Assembly (NCBI GenBank): GCA_944389275.1
Contig: CALXLT010000052.1
Span: forward strand, 1-64,000
Direction: 5' to 3'
Length of the DNA stretch: 64,000 nucleotides
Source of the DNA: an uncultured Spirochaetaceae bacterium
GTDB taxonomy: Bacteria > Spirochaetota > Spirochaetia > Sphaerochaetales > Sphaerochaetaceae
Shown here piece by piece: positions 25,889-35,025 of the stretch. Under the pieces are notes generated by a model, which was not told the DNA's origin, searched no databases, and saw only the letters and a program-made list of their open reading frames with translations. Every line of letters starts with the position of its first letter. Positions within the stretch are counted from its first letter, which is position 1. The position numbers and the translations under genes were made by a program.

Positions 25889-26668
25889 ATGATAACAATA
25901 AGGATAGAGAATGAAGGGAATGTCCTTCTGGAAAGGACCGGAGAGGACGAGATCTACGCGGTATACAAAGAGGAGTACAAGGCGGGAGATGTCCTGAGCA
26001 TCGCCTTCAGCGATGAAGGCCTTTACTGGGTATCGCTCGACGCGGCCGTATTCCCGGCCCTGCTGTGGTGCCGCGGCACATACACGCTCCCAATCCCGTT
26101 CGAAGAGAAGAAGCTCGCGTACTCGCCGGCAGCATTCACAGGAGACAAGCATCTCATAATGGCAAGGAAGGCCGAGAAAGAGGAGAAGGGAAACTACAGG
26201 AACCTCGCCCTCAACCCCGCGGACCATCATGGCAACGGCGCGCTCTATCCCCACACGTTCGCGAACGTGGAGACCAGGGGCGAGTCCGTATTCGCGTCCA
26301 GGAACGCGGTAGATGGGCTCTTCGCGGCAGACAACCACGGAGGCTATCCATGGTCAAGCTGGGGCATAAACAGGAATCCAGACGCGGAGATGACCGTTGA
26401 TTTCGGCCGTCCTGTGGATATCTCCAGGCTCGTGTTCTACAACAGGGCCGACTTCCCGCATGACGCGTGGTGGACGGAAGGGACCGTGACATTCTCGGAC
26501 GGCAGCTCGGTTACCCTTCCATTCGTGAAGAAGGATGGCGCCCAGGGCTTCAGCGTCGAGAAGAAGGGAGTGACAAGCCTCACGATATCCCACCTGATAA
26601 AGGCCGATGACCCATCTCCATTCCCGGCGCTCGTGCAGATAGAGGCATGGGGACGCGAGAGTGAATAA
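25889..26668 (+). CDS. Protein with a discoidin-like (F5/8 type C) beta-sandwich
   Basis: A 259-residue protein with no signal peptide or membrane segment. Residues 1-95 are unrecognised. Residues about 105-255 (NLALNPADHHG, then ASRNAVDGLFAADNHGGYPWSSWGINRNPDAEMTVDFGRPVDISRLVFY) follow the pattern of discoidin/F5/8C carbohydrate-binding domains. AAAGGAGA precedes the ATG. Its stop overlaps the GTG of the thioredoxin-like gene, so it is cotranslated with a redox pair. The role, perhaps glycan binding, is inferred. Confidence 0.6.
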   Translation: MITIRIENEGNVLLERTGEDEIYAVYKEEYKAGDVLSIAFSDEGLYWVSLDAAVFPALLWCRGTYTLPIPFEEKKLAYSPAAFTGDKHLIMARKAEKEEKGNYRNLALNPADHHGNGALYPHTFANVETRGESVFASRNAVDGLFAADNHGGYPWSSWGINRNPDAEMTVDFGRPVDISRLVFYNRADFPHDAWWTEGTVTFSDGSSVTLPFVKKDGAQGFSVEKKGVTSLTISHLIKADDPSPFPALVQIEAWGRESE

Positions 26669-27197
26669 GGACAGGAGATTCCAGCAGATCGCCGCGATAC
26701 TCGTTATCGTCATGATCGCGGCGGCGGTATACATATTCAAGAACGGTGGCGTAGGGACATTCCAGGATTCGATAGACCAGAGCTTCGACACATCCCGGGA
26801 AGGGATCATCCCGCTCGAGATATCAGGATTCACGCCCGCGATGGTCACGGAGTCAGAGAAGCCCATGCTCCTCGTGCTCGGCGAGTCCTGGTGCCAGCCA
26901 TGCATGAGGATGATGGATGATCTAAGGGAGCTTCATAAGAGCGTGGAGGATGTCGAGGTAAGGTACATCGACCTCGAGAGCAATCCGGAGGCCACGGGAT
27001 TCTTCCCTGTGCGCGTGACACCGACCATCGCCCTCTACCTGCCGCATGGAAAGCCTTTCACGCCACCTGAGGGCTTCGGCATATCCATGCTGATGTACTC
27101 GTCCCGCGACACAGGCGAGCACCTCTTCACGGTGCATGAGGGATATCTCCCGAGATCCGAGCTCGATACGCTCATAAAGGCCCTGCGCGATGCTTGA
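26661..27197 (+). CDS. Membrane-anchored thioredoxin-like protein
   Basis: A 178-residue protein with an uncleaved N-terminal anchor (residues about 9-26, AAILVIVMIAAAVYIF) and a thioredoxin fold with the redox site WCQPC and the cis-Pro in VRVTPTIALY. It would work on the outer face of the inner membrane, reducing or exchanging disulfides with electrons from the CcdA protein encoded next (8-base overlap). GTG start. Confidence 0.85.
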   Translation: MNKDRRFQQIAAILVIVMIAAAVYIFKNGGVGTFQDSIDQSFDTSREGIIPLEISGFTPAMVTESEKPMLLVLGESWCQPCMRMMDDLRELHKSVEDVEVRYIDLESNPEATGFFPVRVTPTIALYLPHGKPFTPPEGFGISMLMYSSRDTGEHLFTVHEGYLPRSELDTLIKALRDA

Positions 27198-27873
27198 CAG
27201 CATACTGGAAGCGTTATCCCCAATGCTTGAAAGCAGCGTGGCGGCGCCTATCGCGGCGTTCCTTGCCGGCGTTATCACATCGCTCACGCCATGCTCCCTG
27301 TCGCAGGTTCCGCTCGTCCTTGGATATGTCGGAAGGGAGGCAAGGCCCGGGAAGGCGTTCCGCCTCGCGCTCGTATATGCCGTGGGATCCGCGGTCACAT
27401 TCACCGCGTTCGGCATCGCCGCGTCGCTTTTCGGGATGCTCCTTGGTGCCGCGTTCTCATGGTGGTATATCGCGCTGGGGATCATCATGCTGCTGATGGC
27501 GATGCAGATATGGGGAATCATAAGCATAGCCCCATCAACGTATCTGGCGGCAAGGAATACAAAGAGAGGCTATATCGGCGCGCTTATCGCGGGAGTGATA
27601 GGAGGTATATTCTCCTCCCCCTGCTCCACACCTGTCCTTATCGCCCTCATAGCCATGATAGCCGCGTCGGAAAGCACGGTCAGGGGAGCCGTGCTCATGC
27701 TGCTCTACTCAGCTGGCTGCACGGCCCTTTCGGTAGCGCTTGGCGCCTCTCCCTCGCTCATAAGGCGGATCGGGCAGAACGAAGGCATGAGAAAAGCGTC
27801 CAAGGCGCTCTCCGTGCTCCTCGGATGCGGCGTGTTCGCGATAGGCATAGTGCTTCTATACCTAGGATTCTAG
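27190..27873 (+). CDS. CcdA/DsbD-type thiol-disulfide transmembrane protein
   Basis: A 227-residue protein with about six membrane helices. The paired reactive Cys are in TSLTPCSLSQVP (first helix region) and SSPCSTPV, the positions used in CcdA to carry electrons from cytoplasmic thioredoxin to the periplasm. With the upstream thioredoxin-like gene it forms a minimal reductive relay. It converges with the minus-strand gene at 27862, overlapping by 12 bases. Confidence 0.9.
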   Translation: MLDSILEALSPMLESSVAAPIAAFLAGVITSLTPCSLSQVPLVLGYVGREARPGKAFRLALVYAVGSAVTFTAFGIAASLFGMLLGAAFSWWYIALGIIMLLMAMQIWGIISIAPSTYLAARNTKRGYIGALIAGVIGGIFSSPCSTPVLIALIAMIAASESTVRGAVLMLLYSAGCTALSVALGASPSLIRRIGQNEGMRKASKALSVLLGCGVFAIGIVLLYLGF

Positions 27874-28320
27874 CTTCACGGGATCGTCTATCTCATCGAA
27901 GGAATCGAGGACGAGGGAAAGGAGGAACTGGATGATCTCCCCATCCTCCTCCTTCCCGAAGTATGGGCCGAGGCTCTCCCTCTCCCCGTTGCCGTAGAGC
28001 ATTATCCTCTTCTCACCGTAGAAGCCCTTCGTGCCGTAATCAGCCTGCAGCTCCTTCAGCGATATCCCCATAAGCGGAGCCATCGCCCTGAGATCCTCGC
28101 ACTCTATCGTGGCGGCGAAGATATAGCGGCCGCCGCATAGGACGCTCACAGAATACGGGAGCGCCACGACCGAAAGCGGGGATGCCGCCTCAGCCCCTTT
28201 CTGGAACCTGATATCCAGGTCAGATACCCCATAGCGAGCCACAACGGCTGAATCCGGAAGCGGTATCGTATCGAAATCGCCATCCAGCAGCAGCGGCGCG
28301 TTCTTCCTGTCTACTATCAT
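27862..28320 (-). CDS. Conserved-looking hypothetical protein
   Basis: I do not recognise this 152-residue protein. It is acidic and soluble, with no signal peptide. LPDSAVVARYGVSDLDIRFQKGAEAASPLSVVALPYSVSVLCGGRYIFAA and a C-terminal acidic helix are the main features. It overlaps the YihY gene by 4 bases (ATGA), indicating translational coupling with that membrane protein. Confidence 0.65.
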   Translation of the reverse strand: MIVDRKNAPLLLDGDFDTIPLPDSAVVARYGVSDLDIRFQKGAEAASPLSVVALPYSVSVLCGGRYIFAATIECEDLRAMAPLMGISLKELQADYGTKGFYGEKRIMLYGNGERESLGPYFGKEEDGEIIQFLLSLVLDSFDEIDDPVKLES

Positions 28321-29570
28321 ATCCTCTCCAAAAGATTCTCGACCGTGACCGAATCAAGGTCCGCTGTTCCCTTACGCAGGAAATCCACGGCCACGGCCTC
28401 TCCTATCGTCTCGATATCCGCGGCGCTCGTGTTGCCGCCGCCGAATAGCACGCATATGATATCCCGAAGCTTTATCTGGTCTAGCGGACGGGCAGGGATG
28501 AAGGCGGTACGCGTTGTGTTGACCGCTATCACCATCTTCGCGTCCTCGAAGTCGGAGATGTATGAGATTATCGCGGCGGAAGGGATCCCAAGGCGCCGCA
28601 TGAGCTCCTTCATCGTCATCGCCCCCTCTCCCTTCTGATACTTATCCGCGATCAGGAGAAGCATGTTCACGGCCTCCGTCATCTGCGCGATCGGGGCCTG
28701 CCTGCTTCCCAGGAGAAGCGTCTTGTCCGGCCTGAACTGGTAGACATACACGATCTCCGCGGAAAAGAGGATTATGAACCAGCTGACGAAGAGAAAGAGG
28801 AGCGCGATCAATATCGACGCCATCGAGCCATATATGACGGAGTAGCTGACCATCCACTTGGTGATGATGCTGAATATCCTGGAGGCTATCGCGAGCGATA
28901 TGACGCCGGTGAACGCCCCCACGGAAGCCGCCCCGAAGCGTATCTTCGCGCTTGGTACCGCCTTATACAGGAGGAAGAGGAAGAGCCAGATCACGATATA
29001 AGGCATGAATATGGACAGAGCCCCTTTCGGCCTCTCGGTCCCTATGGCGATACGGGAGAGCGTGTTCTGCAGCATGCTCTGCAACGCGAACGACACGACT
29101 ATCAGGAACGCGCCGACTATCAGGAACGTGAGGAAGGTCGTGAATCTCCTCATGGTCCCCGTAGAAGGCTTCGTGTGGAATATGTTGTTGGTGGCGATGT
29201 ATATCTTGTCCACGAGCAGTATTCCCGTGATGATGAACGACACGAGGCCGACCACTCCGAGGCTCATGGCGTTGGACGAGAACTGCTGTATGTACGCTAT
29301 AAGCTCATCGCCTGTCTGATCGCCGAACGTATCATGCAGCACGAACCCTATGATATTCATGAACGGCTGCAGCACGCCGAACGCCGAGAGGAACGCGAAA
29401 AGGAACGTGAGGCACGGGACTATGGCGATGAGGGTCGAGTAGACCATGCCCGAGGCTATCATCGTCAGGTTGTCCTTGCTCATCCCGCGGAAGGCGGAGG
29501 TGACGGCATTCCAATAGCCAGCCCACCAGGCGCAGAAGCGCGCTGGGATCTCCTTGATACTATTCGGCAT
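28317..29570 (-). CDS. YihY/BrkB-family inner-membrane protein
   Basis: A 417-residue protein with about six membrane helices in residues 25-290, including MIASGMVYSTLIAIVPCLTFLFAFLSAFG, the hallmark of the family once mislabelled RNase BN. The C-terminal 120 residues look soluble, with an AIISYISDFEDAKMV helix-turn-helix-like segment. Function is unknown. It overlaps the hydrolase gene upstream by 11 bases. Confidence 0.85.
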   Translation of the reverse strand: MPNSIKEIPARFCAWWAGYWNAVTSAFRGMSKDNLTMIASGMVYSTLIAIVPCLTFLFAFLSAFGVLQPFMNIIGFVLHDTFGDQTGDELIAYIQQFSSNAMSLGVVGLVSFIITGILLVDKIYIATNNIFHTKPSTGTMRRFTTFLTFLIVGAFLIVVSFALQSMLQNTLSRIAIGTERPKGALSIFMPYIVIWLFLFLLYKAVPSAKIRFGAASVGAFTGVISLAIASRIFSIITKWMVSYSVIYGSMASILIALLFLFVSWFIILFSAEIVYVYQFRPDKTLLLGSRQAPIAQMTEAVNMLLLIADKYQKGEGAMTMKELMRRLGIPSAAIISYISDFEDAKMVIAVNTTRTAFIPARPLDQIKLRDIICVLFGGGNTSAADIETIGEAVAVDFLRKGTADLDSVTVENLLERI

Positions 29571-30480
29571 CTTCCACAGCCTCCAGAACGAACGCCCCTA
29601 TCGTCTTCTCCACCACATCCCTGTCCAGCTCATTGAGTATCTCATGCCTGTCATCAGGGAATAGCACCAGGCGGACATCCTCGATCCCGGCTTTCCGATA
29701 AAGGGAGGCGGCCTTCTCGACACCCTTGCCATAGCCTCCAACGGGATCCTCGGCGCCTGAGATGAACATTATCGGGATATCCTTCCGGATCCCCGCGATG
29801 CGCTTCCTGCTGTTGGCCTCCTCGATGAGGGTCAGCAGGTCGATATAGAATCCGGATGAGCATGTGAAGCCGCAGAGCGGGTCCTCATCATACTTGCGGA
29901 CCTCCTCCTTATCCCTGGAGAGCCAGCCGAAGAGCCCCTCTCCCGGGAAATGCCTGATATACGACCCGAACGCTATCTTCTCGAAAAGCTGGTCAGGCAT
30001 CCTCGAGCCGTATTTCCTCGCGTTTCGCCCGGCGATGATCTTCCCGGCCTTCCCGACGATGCCCTGTGAGGATCCTGAGCCGCAGAATACCGCAGCGGCG
30101 AAAGCCTGCGAATGCTCCGAGAGCACGACACGGGAGATGAAGGAACCCATCGAGTGCCCGAAGAGGATATGAGGCACATCAGGATGGTCATGAGTCACCA
30201 CCTTATCGATCTCCCACGCGTCCGCTGTGACGACCCTCCATCCATCACGCTCGGCGAACCATCCCTTCTCATCCTCTTCCTTGGTATAGCCATGGCCCCT
30301 GTGGTCCTGAGCATATACCGCGATCCCAAGCGTGTTGAGATATGAAGCGAAACGGGAATAACGAAGGCTATGCTCTGCCATGCCATGGTTTATATGCAAC
30401 GTGGCCTTTGCATCCGGGACATCCCAGACCCTGTAGAAAAGGTCATGTCCATCTTCGAGTACGAGAGTGCGCTGATCCAT
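29560..30480 (-). CDS. Alpha/beta hydrolase of the monoacylglycerol-lipase type
   Basis: A 306-residue serine hydrolase. The oxyanion motif is HINHGMAEH near residue 30, the nucleophile elbow is GHSMGS, and the acid and base are likely the Asp in FISGAEDPVGG and the His in DDRHEILNE. The HGMAEHSLRY opening is typical of monoglyceride lipases. GAGG lies 9 bases before the ATG. Confidence 0.88.
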   Translation of the reverse strand: MDQRTLVLEDGHDLFYRVWDVPDAKATLHINHGMAEHSLRYSRFASYLNTLGIAVYAQDHRGHGYTKEEDEKGWFAERDGWRVVTADAWEIDKVVTHDHPDVPHILFGHSMGSFISRVVLSEHSQAFAAAVFCGSGSSQGIVGKAGKIIAGRNARKYGSRMPDQLFEKIAFGSYIRHFPGEGLFGWLSRDKEEVRKYDEDPLCGFTCSSGFYIDLLTLIEEANSRKRIAGIRKDIPIMFISGAEDPVGGYGKGVEKAASLYRKAGIEDVRLVLFPDDRHEILNELDRDVVEKTIGAFVLEAVEDAE

Positions 30481-30520
30481 GGGAAATACCTCGTTTTCAT
30501 ATTAATTTGCTTTTCGTTTA

Positions 30521-30549
30521 TTGGCAATGCGGACGCAAAAGGCTACTCT
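30521..30549 (+). promoter_or_regulatory. Promoter of the YfcE-like gene, predicted leaderless
   Basis: TTGGCA (30521-30526) and TACTCT (30544-30549) are 17 bases apart; the -10 ends 6 bases before the ATG at 30556 and no ribosome binding site is present. Confidence 0.5.
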
Positions 30550-30555
30550 TCTCCC

Positions 30556-31050
30556 ATGCCATACCTGATTGTCTCTGATATCCATGGATCGGCCGAGGGC
30601 ATCCGGCTGATAGAAAGGGCGAGGGATCGCCTCCACGCCGAGGGGATCATCTCCGCAGGTGACCAATGCCCATCATTCCCTTCTCCGCTCTGGAGCTCGC
30701 TTATCTCCGTGAGGGGCAACTGCGACCGCTTCTATGAATATATGGACATGCCATTCCCGCCGCTTTACAGGACGCTGCGGCTCTATGGACGCGGCATCAC
30801 GGTCACGCATGGAGACAGGATGTGGATCGATGACTTCACTCTACCGGATGGGGATATCTTCGTGTCAGGGCACACGCACGTGCCAAGCCTCTCGAAGGAA
30901 GGAGGCATCTACCTTGTCAATCCGGGATCGCCCTCGCGTCCGCGCTCAGTGGAAGGCCCAACGGCGGCTTTATTGGAGGAGGACCGCCTCTCGCTTCTCT
31001 CCCTTCTTGACCTAACGGTCATCTCAAGCCTGTCCCTCTCGGCCTCATAA
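30556..31050 (+). CDS. YfcE/MJ0936-type metallophosphoesterase
   Basis: A 164-residue phosphodiesterase with the full set of metal motifs: SDIHG near residue 7, GNCD, VTHGD and SGHTH. The start at 30556 (MPYLIVSDIHG) fits the family and the promoter; longer frames add non-homologous residues. Its last about 47 codons lie antisense to the end of the oxidoreductase-like gene at 30909. Confidence 0.88.
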   Translation: MPYLIVSDIHGSAEGIRLIERARDRLHAEGIISAGDQCPSFPSPLWSSLISVRGNCDRFYEYMDMPFPPLYRTLRLYGRGITVTHGDRMWIDDFTLPDGDIFVSGHTHVPSLSKEGGIYLVNPGSPSRPRSVEGPTAALLEEDRLSLLSLLDLTVISSLSLSAS

Positions 31051-32576
31051 GCCTGCACAAGCTGGGTATACGGCACTGTGCGGCTATTGCTGGCGGCGCT
31101 ATCTGGATTGAGCGTGAAGGCGTCCGGCAGCGCGTGAGGACCGGAAGAGAAGAGCGAAAGCAGGCGAAGCCCGCTCTCCTGAAGATCCCTTCCCTTCCTT
31201 CCGAACGCGCGGAAAAGGCGGGCTATGACGGAAACAGCCCCAGGGATGTTATAAATGAACGAAGGGAATCGCCCCCACCATTCCGAGATGGACGCCATCG
31301 GCGGATAACCAAGTGATATAAGGGAGAGAGAATAGACGCTCTCATACAGCGCCATTACGGCGGAGCTCCTCACGCCAAGCGGCCGCAGCGGCATGAGAAG
31401 AGAGGCCTCAAGGCTGAGAGGAATGGAGAAGGCGGCCGCGATGGCGTGCGGGAAAGAGCCCCTGAGATCAAGGGATAACGCGGAGCCATCGGCCATGCAT
31501 ACGGCTCCAGGTATATCATCAAGGGTCCTGAACGGGGCTTTCCCCTCTCCTATCCTATGCACCCAGGAGACGCACTCATCGACACCAAGCGCCCTATCCG
31601 CGGAAATAGCGGCAAGAACGGCACCTGCGTATACCGCCGAAAGCCCCTCCTCCCTCACTGCATCAGAAACGCGCGACACATTCTCCGGATCGAAGAACCC
31701 AAGGCAGGATCCAAGGGACGCGGCCTCGTTCCAGGTCGGGAGAAGCGTGTTGTCCTGACGCCTCCTGGCGCAAGCGAAGAAGCAATCCTGGCAGGATTCC
31801 CTATACACCCCGTATTTCTCGTTATACGCCTTGCCATCCAGGAAATAGGCCCGTGGATCATATCTGAGGGAATAGTTCTGGACAGGAAGGCATCCAAGGC
31901 GGAGCGCCGCGTCCACGAAGACCCCGCCGCCTTCCTTCCTGATCCTCTTCGCCATCCTCCCCCGCTCCATTCTCATGCGGCACCGCCTCTCCTCATGGCC
32001 GCTTCCAAGGAGATCCTTGCGAGGGAATGACGGGAAGGAGATTCCCTTTATCCTCTTGGACGCGAACACGTAGCCAAGCCCCGCGCCTTGAAGCTCGCGG
32101 CCGCCTGACTGAAGCGAGGAGAAGAGGACGCCGTTCTCCGCGGCGCGCCCCACGGAAAGGAACACGTCTCCGACATTCTTCCTTGCAGCTTCCTCGAACG
32201 CCAAGGCGCTCAGTCCGCTGTACTGCACCGCAACAGATCTCTCCGCGCCATCGCTGCCGACAGAGAGCATAGAGAGGCTTCCCGCCTTGCCGGACACGAC
32301 GACAGCATCATAGCCAAGAAGGCGCAGGGAAAGGCCTGGCGCGAACGATGAATAGGAAAGGCTCATGCGGCCGGAGATCGGGGATTTATAGATGATGGAA
32401 AAGACAGCCGAGCCAGAGAAGCGGAGGCAATCTGCAGGAGGCGGGATGATCACGATCGGATCGCCTTTGCTGAATTCGCTGAAAAGAAACGCGCCAAGCT
32501 CAAGGCCGGAAAGATCCGAGTCCATCTCCACGCGCTCATATCTATCGTTATCGAGATCCGCCGCCAAAATCGTCAT
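30909..32576 (-). CDS. Degenerate aldehyde:ferredoxin oxidoreductase-like protein
   Basis: A 555-residue protein resembling tungsten/molybdopterin aldehyde:ferredoxin oxidoreductases. Residues 40-180 follow the N-terminal beta domain, including a GRAAENGVLFSS block. SCQDCFFACARR at 261-272 gives the CxxCxxxC cluster motif. The fourth cluster Cys, expected in the C-terminal third, is not seen there, and the pterin-binding motifs are weak. It may have lost the cofactor or use another. TATACT lies 10 bases before the ATG. Its end overlaps the YfcE-like gene by 142 bases. Confidence 0.6.
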   Translation of the reverse strand: MTILAADLDNDRYERVEMDSDLSGLELGAFLFSEFSKGDPIVIIPPPADCLRFSGSAVFSIIYKSPISGRMSLSYSSFAPGLSLRLLGYDAVVVSGKAGSLSMLSVGSDGAERSVAVQYSGLSALAFEEAARKNVGDVFLSVGRAAENGVLFSSLQSGGRELQGAGLGYVFASKRIKGISFPSFPRKDLLGSGHEERRCRMRMERGRMAKRIRKEGGGVFVDAALRLGCLPVQNYSLRYDPRAYFLDGKAYNEKYGVYRESCQDCFFACARRRQDNTLLPTWNEAASLGSCLGFFDPENVSRVSDAVREEGLSAVYAGAVLAAISADRALGVDECVSWVHRIGEGKAPFRTLDDIPGAVCMADGSALSLDLRGSFPHAIAAAFSIPLSLEASLLMPLRPLGVRSSAVMALYESVYSLSLISLGYPPMASISEWWGRFPSFIYNIPGAVSVIARLFRAFGRKGRDLQESGLRLLSLFSSGPHALPDAFTLNPDSAASNSRTVPYTQLVQAYEAERDRLEMTVRSRRERSERRSSSNKAAVGPSTERGREGDPGLTR

Positions 32577-32633
32577 ATCTCTGATGAGTATATAGCAAAG
32601 AAGCTTTCTTTACAGCATCCTTTCCGAAGGTGG

Positions 32634-32639
32634 TACAAT
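32634..32639 (+). promoter_or_regulatory. -10 element of the DUF4186 gene, predicted leaderless
   Basis: TACAAT ends 6 bases before the ATG at 32646. TTTACA at 32609-32614 could be the -35 with a long 19-base spacer. No Shine-Dalgarno sequence. Confidence 0.4.
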
Positions 32640-32645
32640 CATGGC

Positions 32646-33020
32646 ATGACAGAAAGCCAATGGGCGGATCTTTCCAGGCGCCTCTCCTCATCGCCATTCA
32701 GGATGAGGTTCCATCTATCGGAAAAGGACCTGGACTACATACGGACGAAAGGAATGGACACGATAGGCCGCCACGCCGAGGATTTCATCGATAAGCGCCT
32801 CGTCCCGGCCTCGATCCCCAACGACGGCAGGCAGACGCCCATGAGGGGGCATCCCGTATTCATCGCCCAGCACGCGACGGCCTGCTGCTGCCGCTCCTGC
32901 CTTGAGAAGTGGCACCATATACCTAAGGGACGGGAACTCTCTTCCGAGGAGAAAGCCTACGTGAAGGATGTGATACTCCGCTGGATAGAAAAGGAAGTTC
33001 ACGGCAAATCCACATCCTGA
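32646..33020 (+). CDS. DUF4186 family protein
   Basis: A 124-residue protein that matches DUF4186 in my memory: SPFRMRFHLSEKDL, then RRLVPA-like KRLVPASIPNDGRQTPMRGHPVFIAQHATACCCRSCLEKWH. The conserved His and Cys (HATACCCRSCLEKWH) suggest metal binding. Function is unknown. The nucleoside kinase gene follows 38 bases later. Confidence 0.75.
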   Translation: MTESQWADLSRRLSSSPFRMRFHLSEKDLDYIRTKGMDTIGRHAEDFIDKRLVPASIPNDGRQTPMRGHPVFIAQHATACCCRSCLEKWHHIPKGRELSSEEKAYVKDVILRWIEKEVHGKSTS

Positions 33021-33058
33021 ATTTGCATATTGGAACTGGATGCTATTATCATTTAGGA

Positions 33059-34714
33059 ATGGATAGGATCGCCATAAGGATAAACGGAAAGGAAATAGAG
33101 GCCCTAAAAGGCTCAAGGATATCCGAAGTCATCCCCGCGCAGGGAGAGCATGGCTATGACTCGGATCCCATAGTGGCCGCCGCTGTGAACGGCATAGCGA
33201 GATCGCTGTCGGAGAGGCTTGAGGGGAACGCGGAGATAAAGCCTATACATCTGTTCTCCCGAAACGGGCTCAGGGCATACCGGAAGAGCCTATGCTTCCT
33301 CCTTTCCTACGCCACGTCAGTCATCGCCCCGGAACGCACGCTCATAATCGGCCATAGCCTCGGTGATGGCTATTACTTCAGATACAGGGATGGAAGGAAG
33401 GGCGACAGGGACAGGCTCGAGGAGGTCATGCGTTCCGCGATCGAGAAGGACATACCGTTCGAGATCGTGGAGCTCACCGCGGAGGAGGCGCTGGCATACT
33501 CCAAGGAGCATCTCCTTACCGAGACAGAGAGCCTCTTGTCAACGATAAACGACGGATCCTACCGCTTCGCGCGCCTCGGGGAGTGCATGGAGGTGTATTA
33601 CGAGCCTCTCCTGCCATCCGCGGGGTATCTTGAGAGATGGGAGCTACGGGAATATGAGGATGGGCTTCTGCTGCGCTATCCCCAGTCCCGCGATCCATTC
33701 ACGATAAAGCCATTCTCGGACAATCCCCTTCTCTTCTCCGTCTTCCAGGAGAACAAGAAGTTCGCGAGGATCCTGTCGATCGAGTCCCTCGGAGACCTGA
33801 ACAGGAAGATCGCAGACGGGACGCTTCCGGAGACGATAAGGCTATCGGAGACGCTGCAGAGAAAGAGGATATCCGACGCGGCGGAGGACATCAGGCGAAG
33901 GGACAAGGTGAAGGCCGTGTTCATAGCAGGCCCATCCTCGTCTGGAAAGACAACGTTCTCGATGAAGCTCACGGATGAGCTCATAGCCTATGGATATGAA
34001 TGCATGAGGATATCCCTGGACGACTATTACCATGAAGGTGACAAGATCCCCATTGATGAGGACGGGAACAAGGATTTCGAGGTGCTGGAGTCCCTCAACC
34101 TGGAGCTTTTCAGGAAGCAGCTCTCGGACCTGCTTGCCGGAAAGGACGTGCGCCTCGCGAGGCATTCCTTCCGAAGCAAGAAGACGCTATTCGATGAGGA
34201 GGCGTCAAGGATGAATGAGCACACCGTACTCATAATCGAGGGCATCCATGGCCTCAATCCAGAGCTATGCCCAGACTTCCCGAAGGAAGCGAGCTACAGG
34301 ATATACATATCGGCGCTCACGCAGGTGAACCTGGACTCACGCTCAAGGATAAGCACCACGGACAACAGGATACTGAGGCGCATGGTCAGGGACAACAGGA
34401 CAAGGGGGCTGGACGCTGTCGAGACGCTCACGCGCTGGCCTAGCGTGGAGCGTGGAGAGAAGAACAACATCTTCCCATTCCAGAACAACGCCGATGTCAT
34501 GATAAACAGCTCGCTTGAATACGAGCTCGCGGTCCTCGCGCCTTTGGCTATCCCCCTTCTTCGCTCGGTAAGGAAGGAGAACGGTGATGCCTACACCCTC
34601 GCGCGCCGCCTTCTGGACTTCCTGGAGCTTATATATCCCGCTCCCCCATCGGATGTCCCCCCTGACTCCATACTCAGGGAATTCATCGGCGGCTCGATAT
34701 ACGGCGCCCTCTAG
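33059..34714 (+). CDS. Uridine-kinase-like protein with N-terminal TGS/threonyl-tRNA-synthetase-like region
   Basis: A 551-residue protein. Residues 1-60 resemble a TGS domain and about 60-200 a threonyl-tRNA-synthetase editing-like region (LIIGHSLGDGYYFRY). From about residue 295 a phosphoribulokinase/uridine-kinase P-loop domain follows: VFIAGPSSSGKTTFS, the acceptor region ISLDDYYHEGDKIP, LIIEGIHGLNP and RRMVRDNRTRG. Related proteins are annotated as nucleoside kinases in spirochaetes and Firmicutes. The ATG at 33059 is chosen over the TTG at 33023. TATTAT ends 9 bases before it. Confidence 0.85.
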   Translation: MDRIAIRINGKEIEALKGSRISEVIPAQGEHGYDSDPIVAAAVNGIARSLSERLEGNAEIKPIHLFSRNGLRAYRKSLCFLLSYATSVIAPERTLIIGHSLGDGYYFRYRDGRKGDRDRLEEVMRSAIEKDIPFEIVELTAEEALAYSKEHLLTETESLLSTINDGSYRFARLGECMEVYYEPLLPSAGYLERWELREYEDGLLLRYPQSRDPFTIKPFSDNPLLFSVFQENKKFARILSIESLGDLNRKIADGTLPETIRLSETLQRKRISDAAEDIRRRDKVKAVFIAGPSSSGKTTFSMKLTDELIAYGYECMRISLDDYYHEGDKIPIDEDGNKDFEVLESLNLELFRKQLSDLLAGKDVRLARHSFRSKKTLFDEEASRMNEHTVLIIEGIHGLNPELCPDFPKEASYRIYISALTQVNLDSRSRISTTDNRILRRMVRDNRTRGLDAVETLTRWPSVERGEKNNIFPFQNNADVMINSSLEYELAVLAPLAIPLLRSVRKENGDAYTLARRLLDFLELIYPAPPSDVPPDSILREFIGGSIYGAL

Positions 34715-35025
34715 TCGGCAGTCTCGTAGAACGTCCTGGTATCCACGAGGATATCAGGGTAGACGATAATCATCGACATCAGGCGCAACGCGGGGCCCGA
34801 GGGAACGTTCGTGCCAGCTTCCCAGGCCTCGACGGTCTTGTCCGAGACAGCGAAAAGCGAGGCGAACATGCCCACCGATAGCTTGAGGCGGCGGCGCAGG
34901 GCCCTGATCTCATCCGGGGAGAATCCACGGGGCTCCGCGATCTTGAGTGATTTGTTGCGCTTGGTCAGGACGCGCTTCTTGGGATAGAGCGCGTCACGGA
35001 CCATGTCATTGTACGCGCTTATCAT
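34711..35025 (-). CDS. XRE-type helix-turn-helix regulator
   Basis: A 104-residue DNA-binding protein with the HTH at residues about 38-75 (SPDEIRALRRRLKLSVGMFASLFAVSDKTVEAWEAG), as in YiaG/NadS and HigA-like proteins. No toxin gene is adjacent. It overlaps the nifU-like gene by 4 bases, so it is coupled to Fe-S assembly genes and may regulate that operon; this is inference. Confidence 0.8.
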   Translation of the reverse strand: MISAYNDMVRDALYPKKRVLTKRNKSLKIAEPRGFSPDEIRALRRRLKLSVGMFASLFAVSDKTVEAWEAGTNVPSGPALRLMSMIIVYPDILVDTRTFYETAD

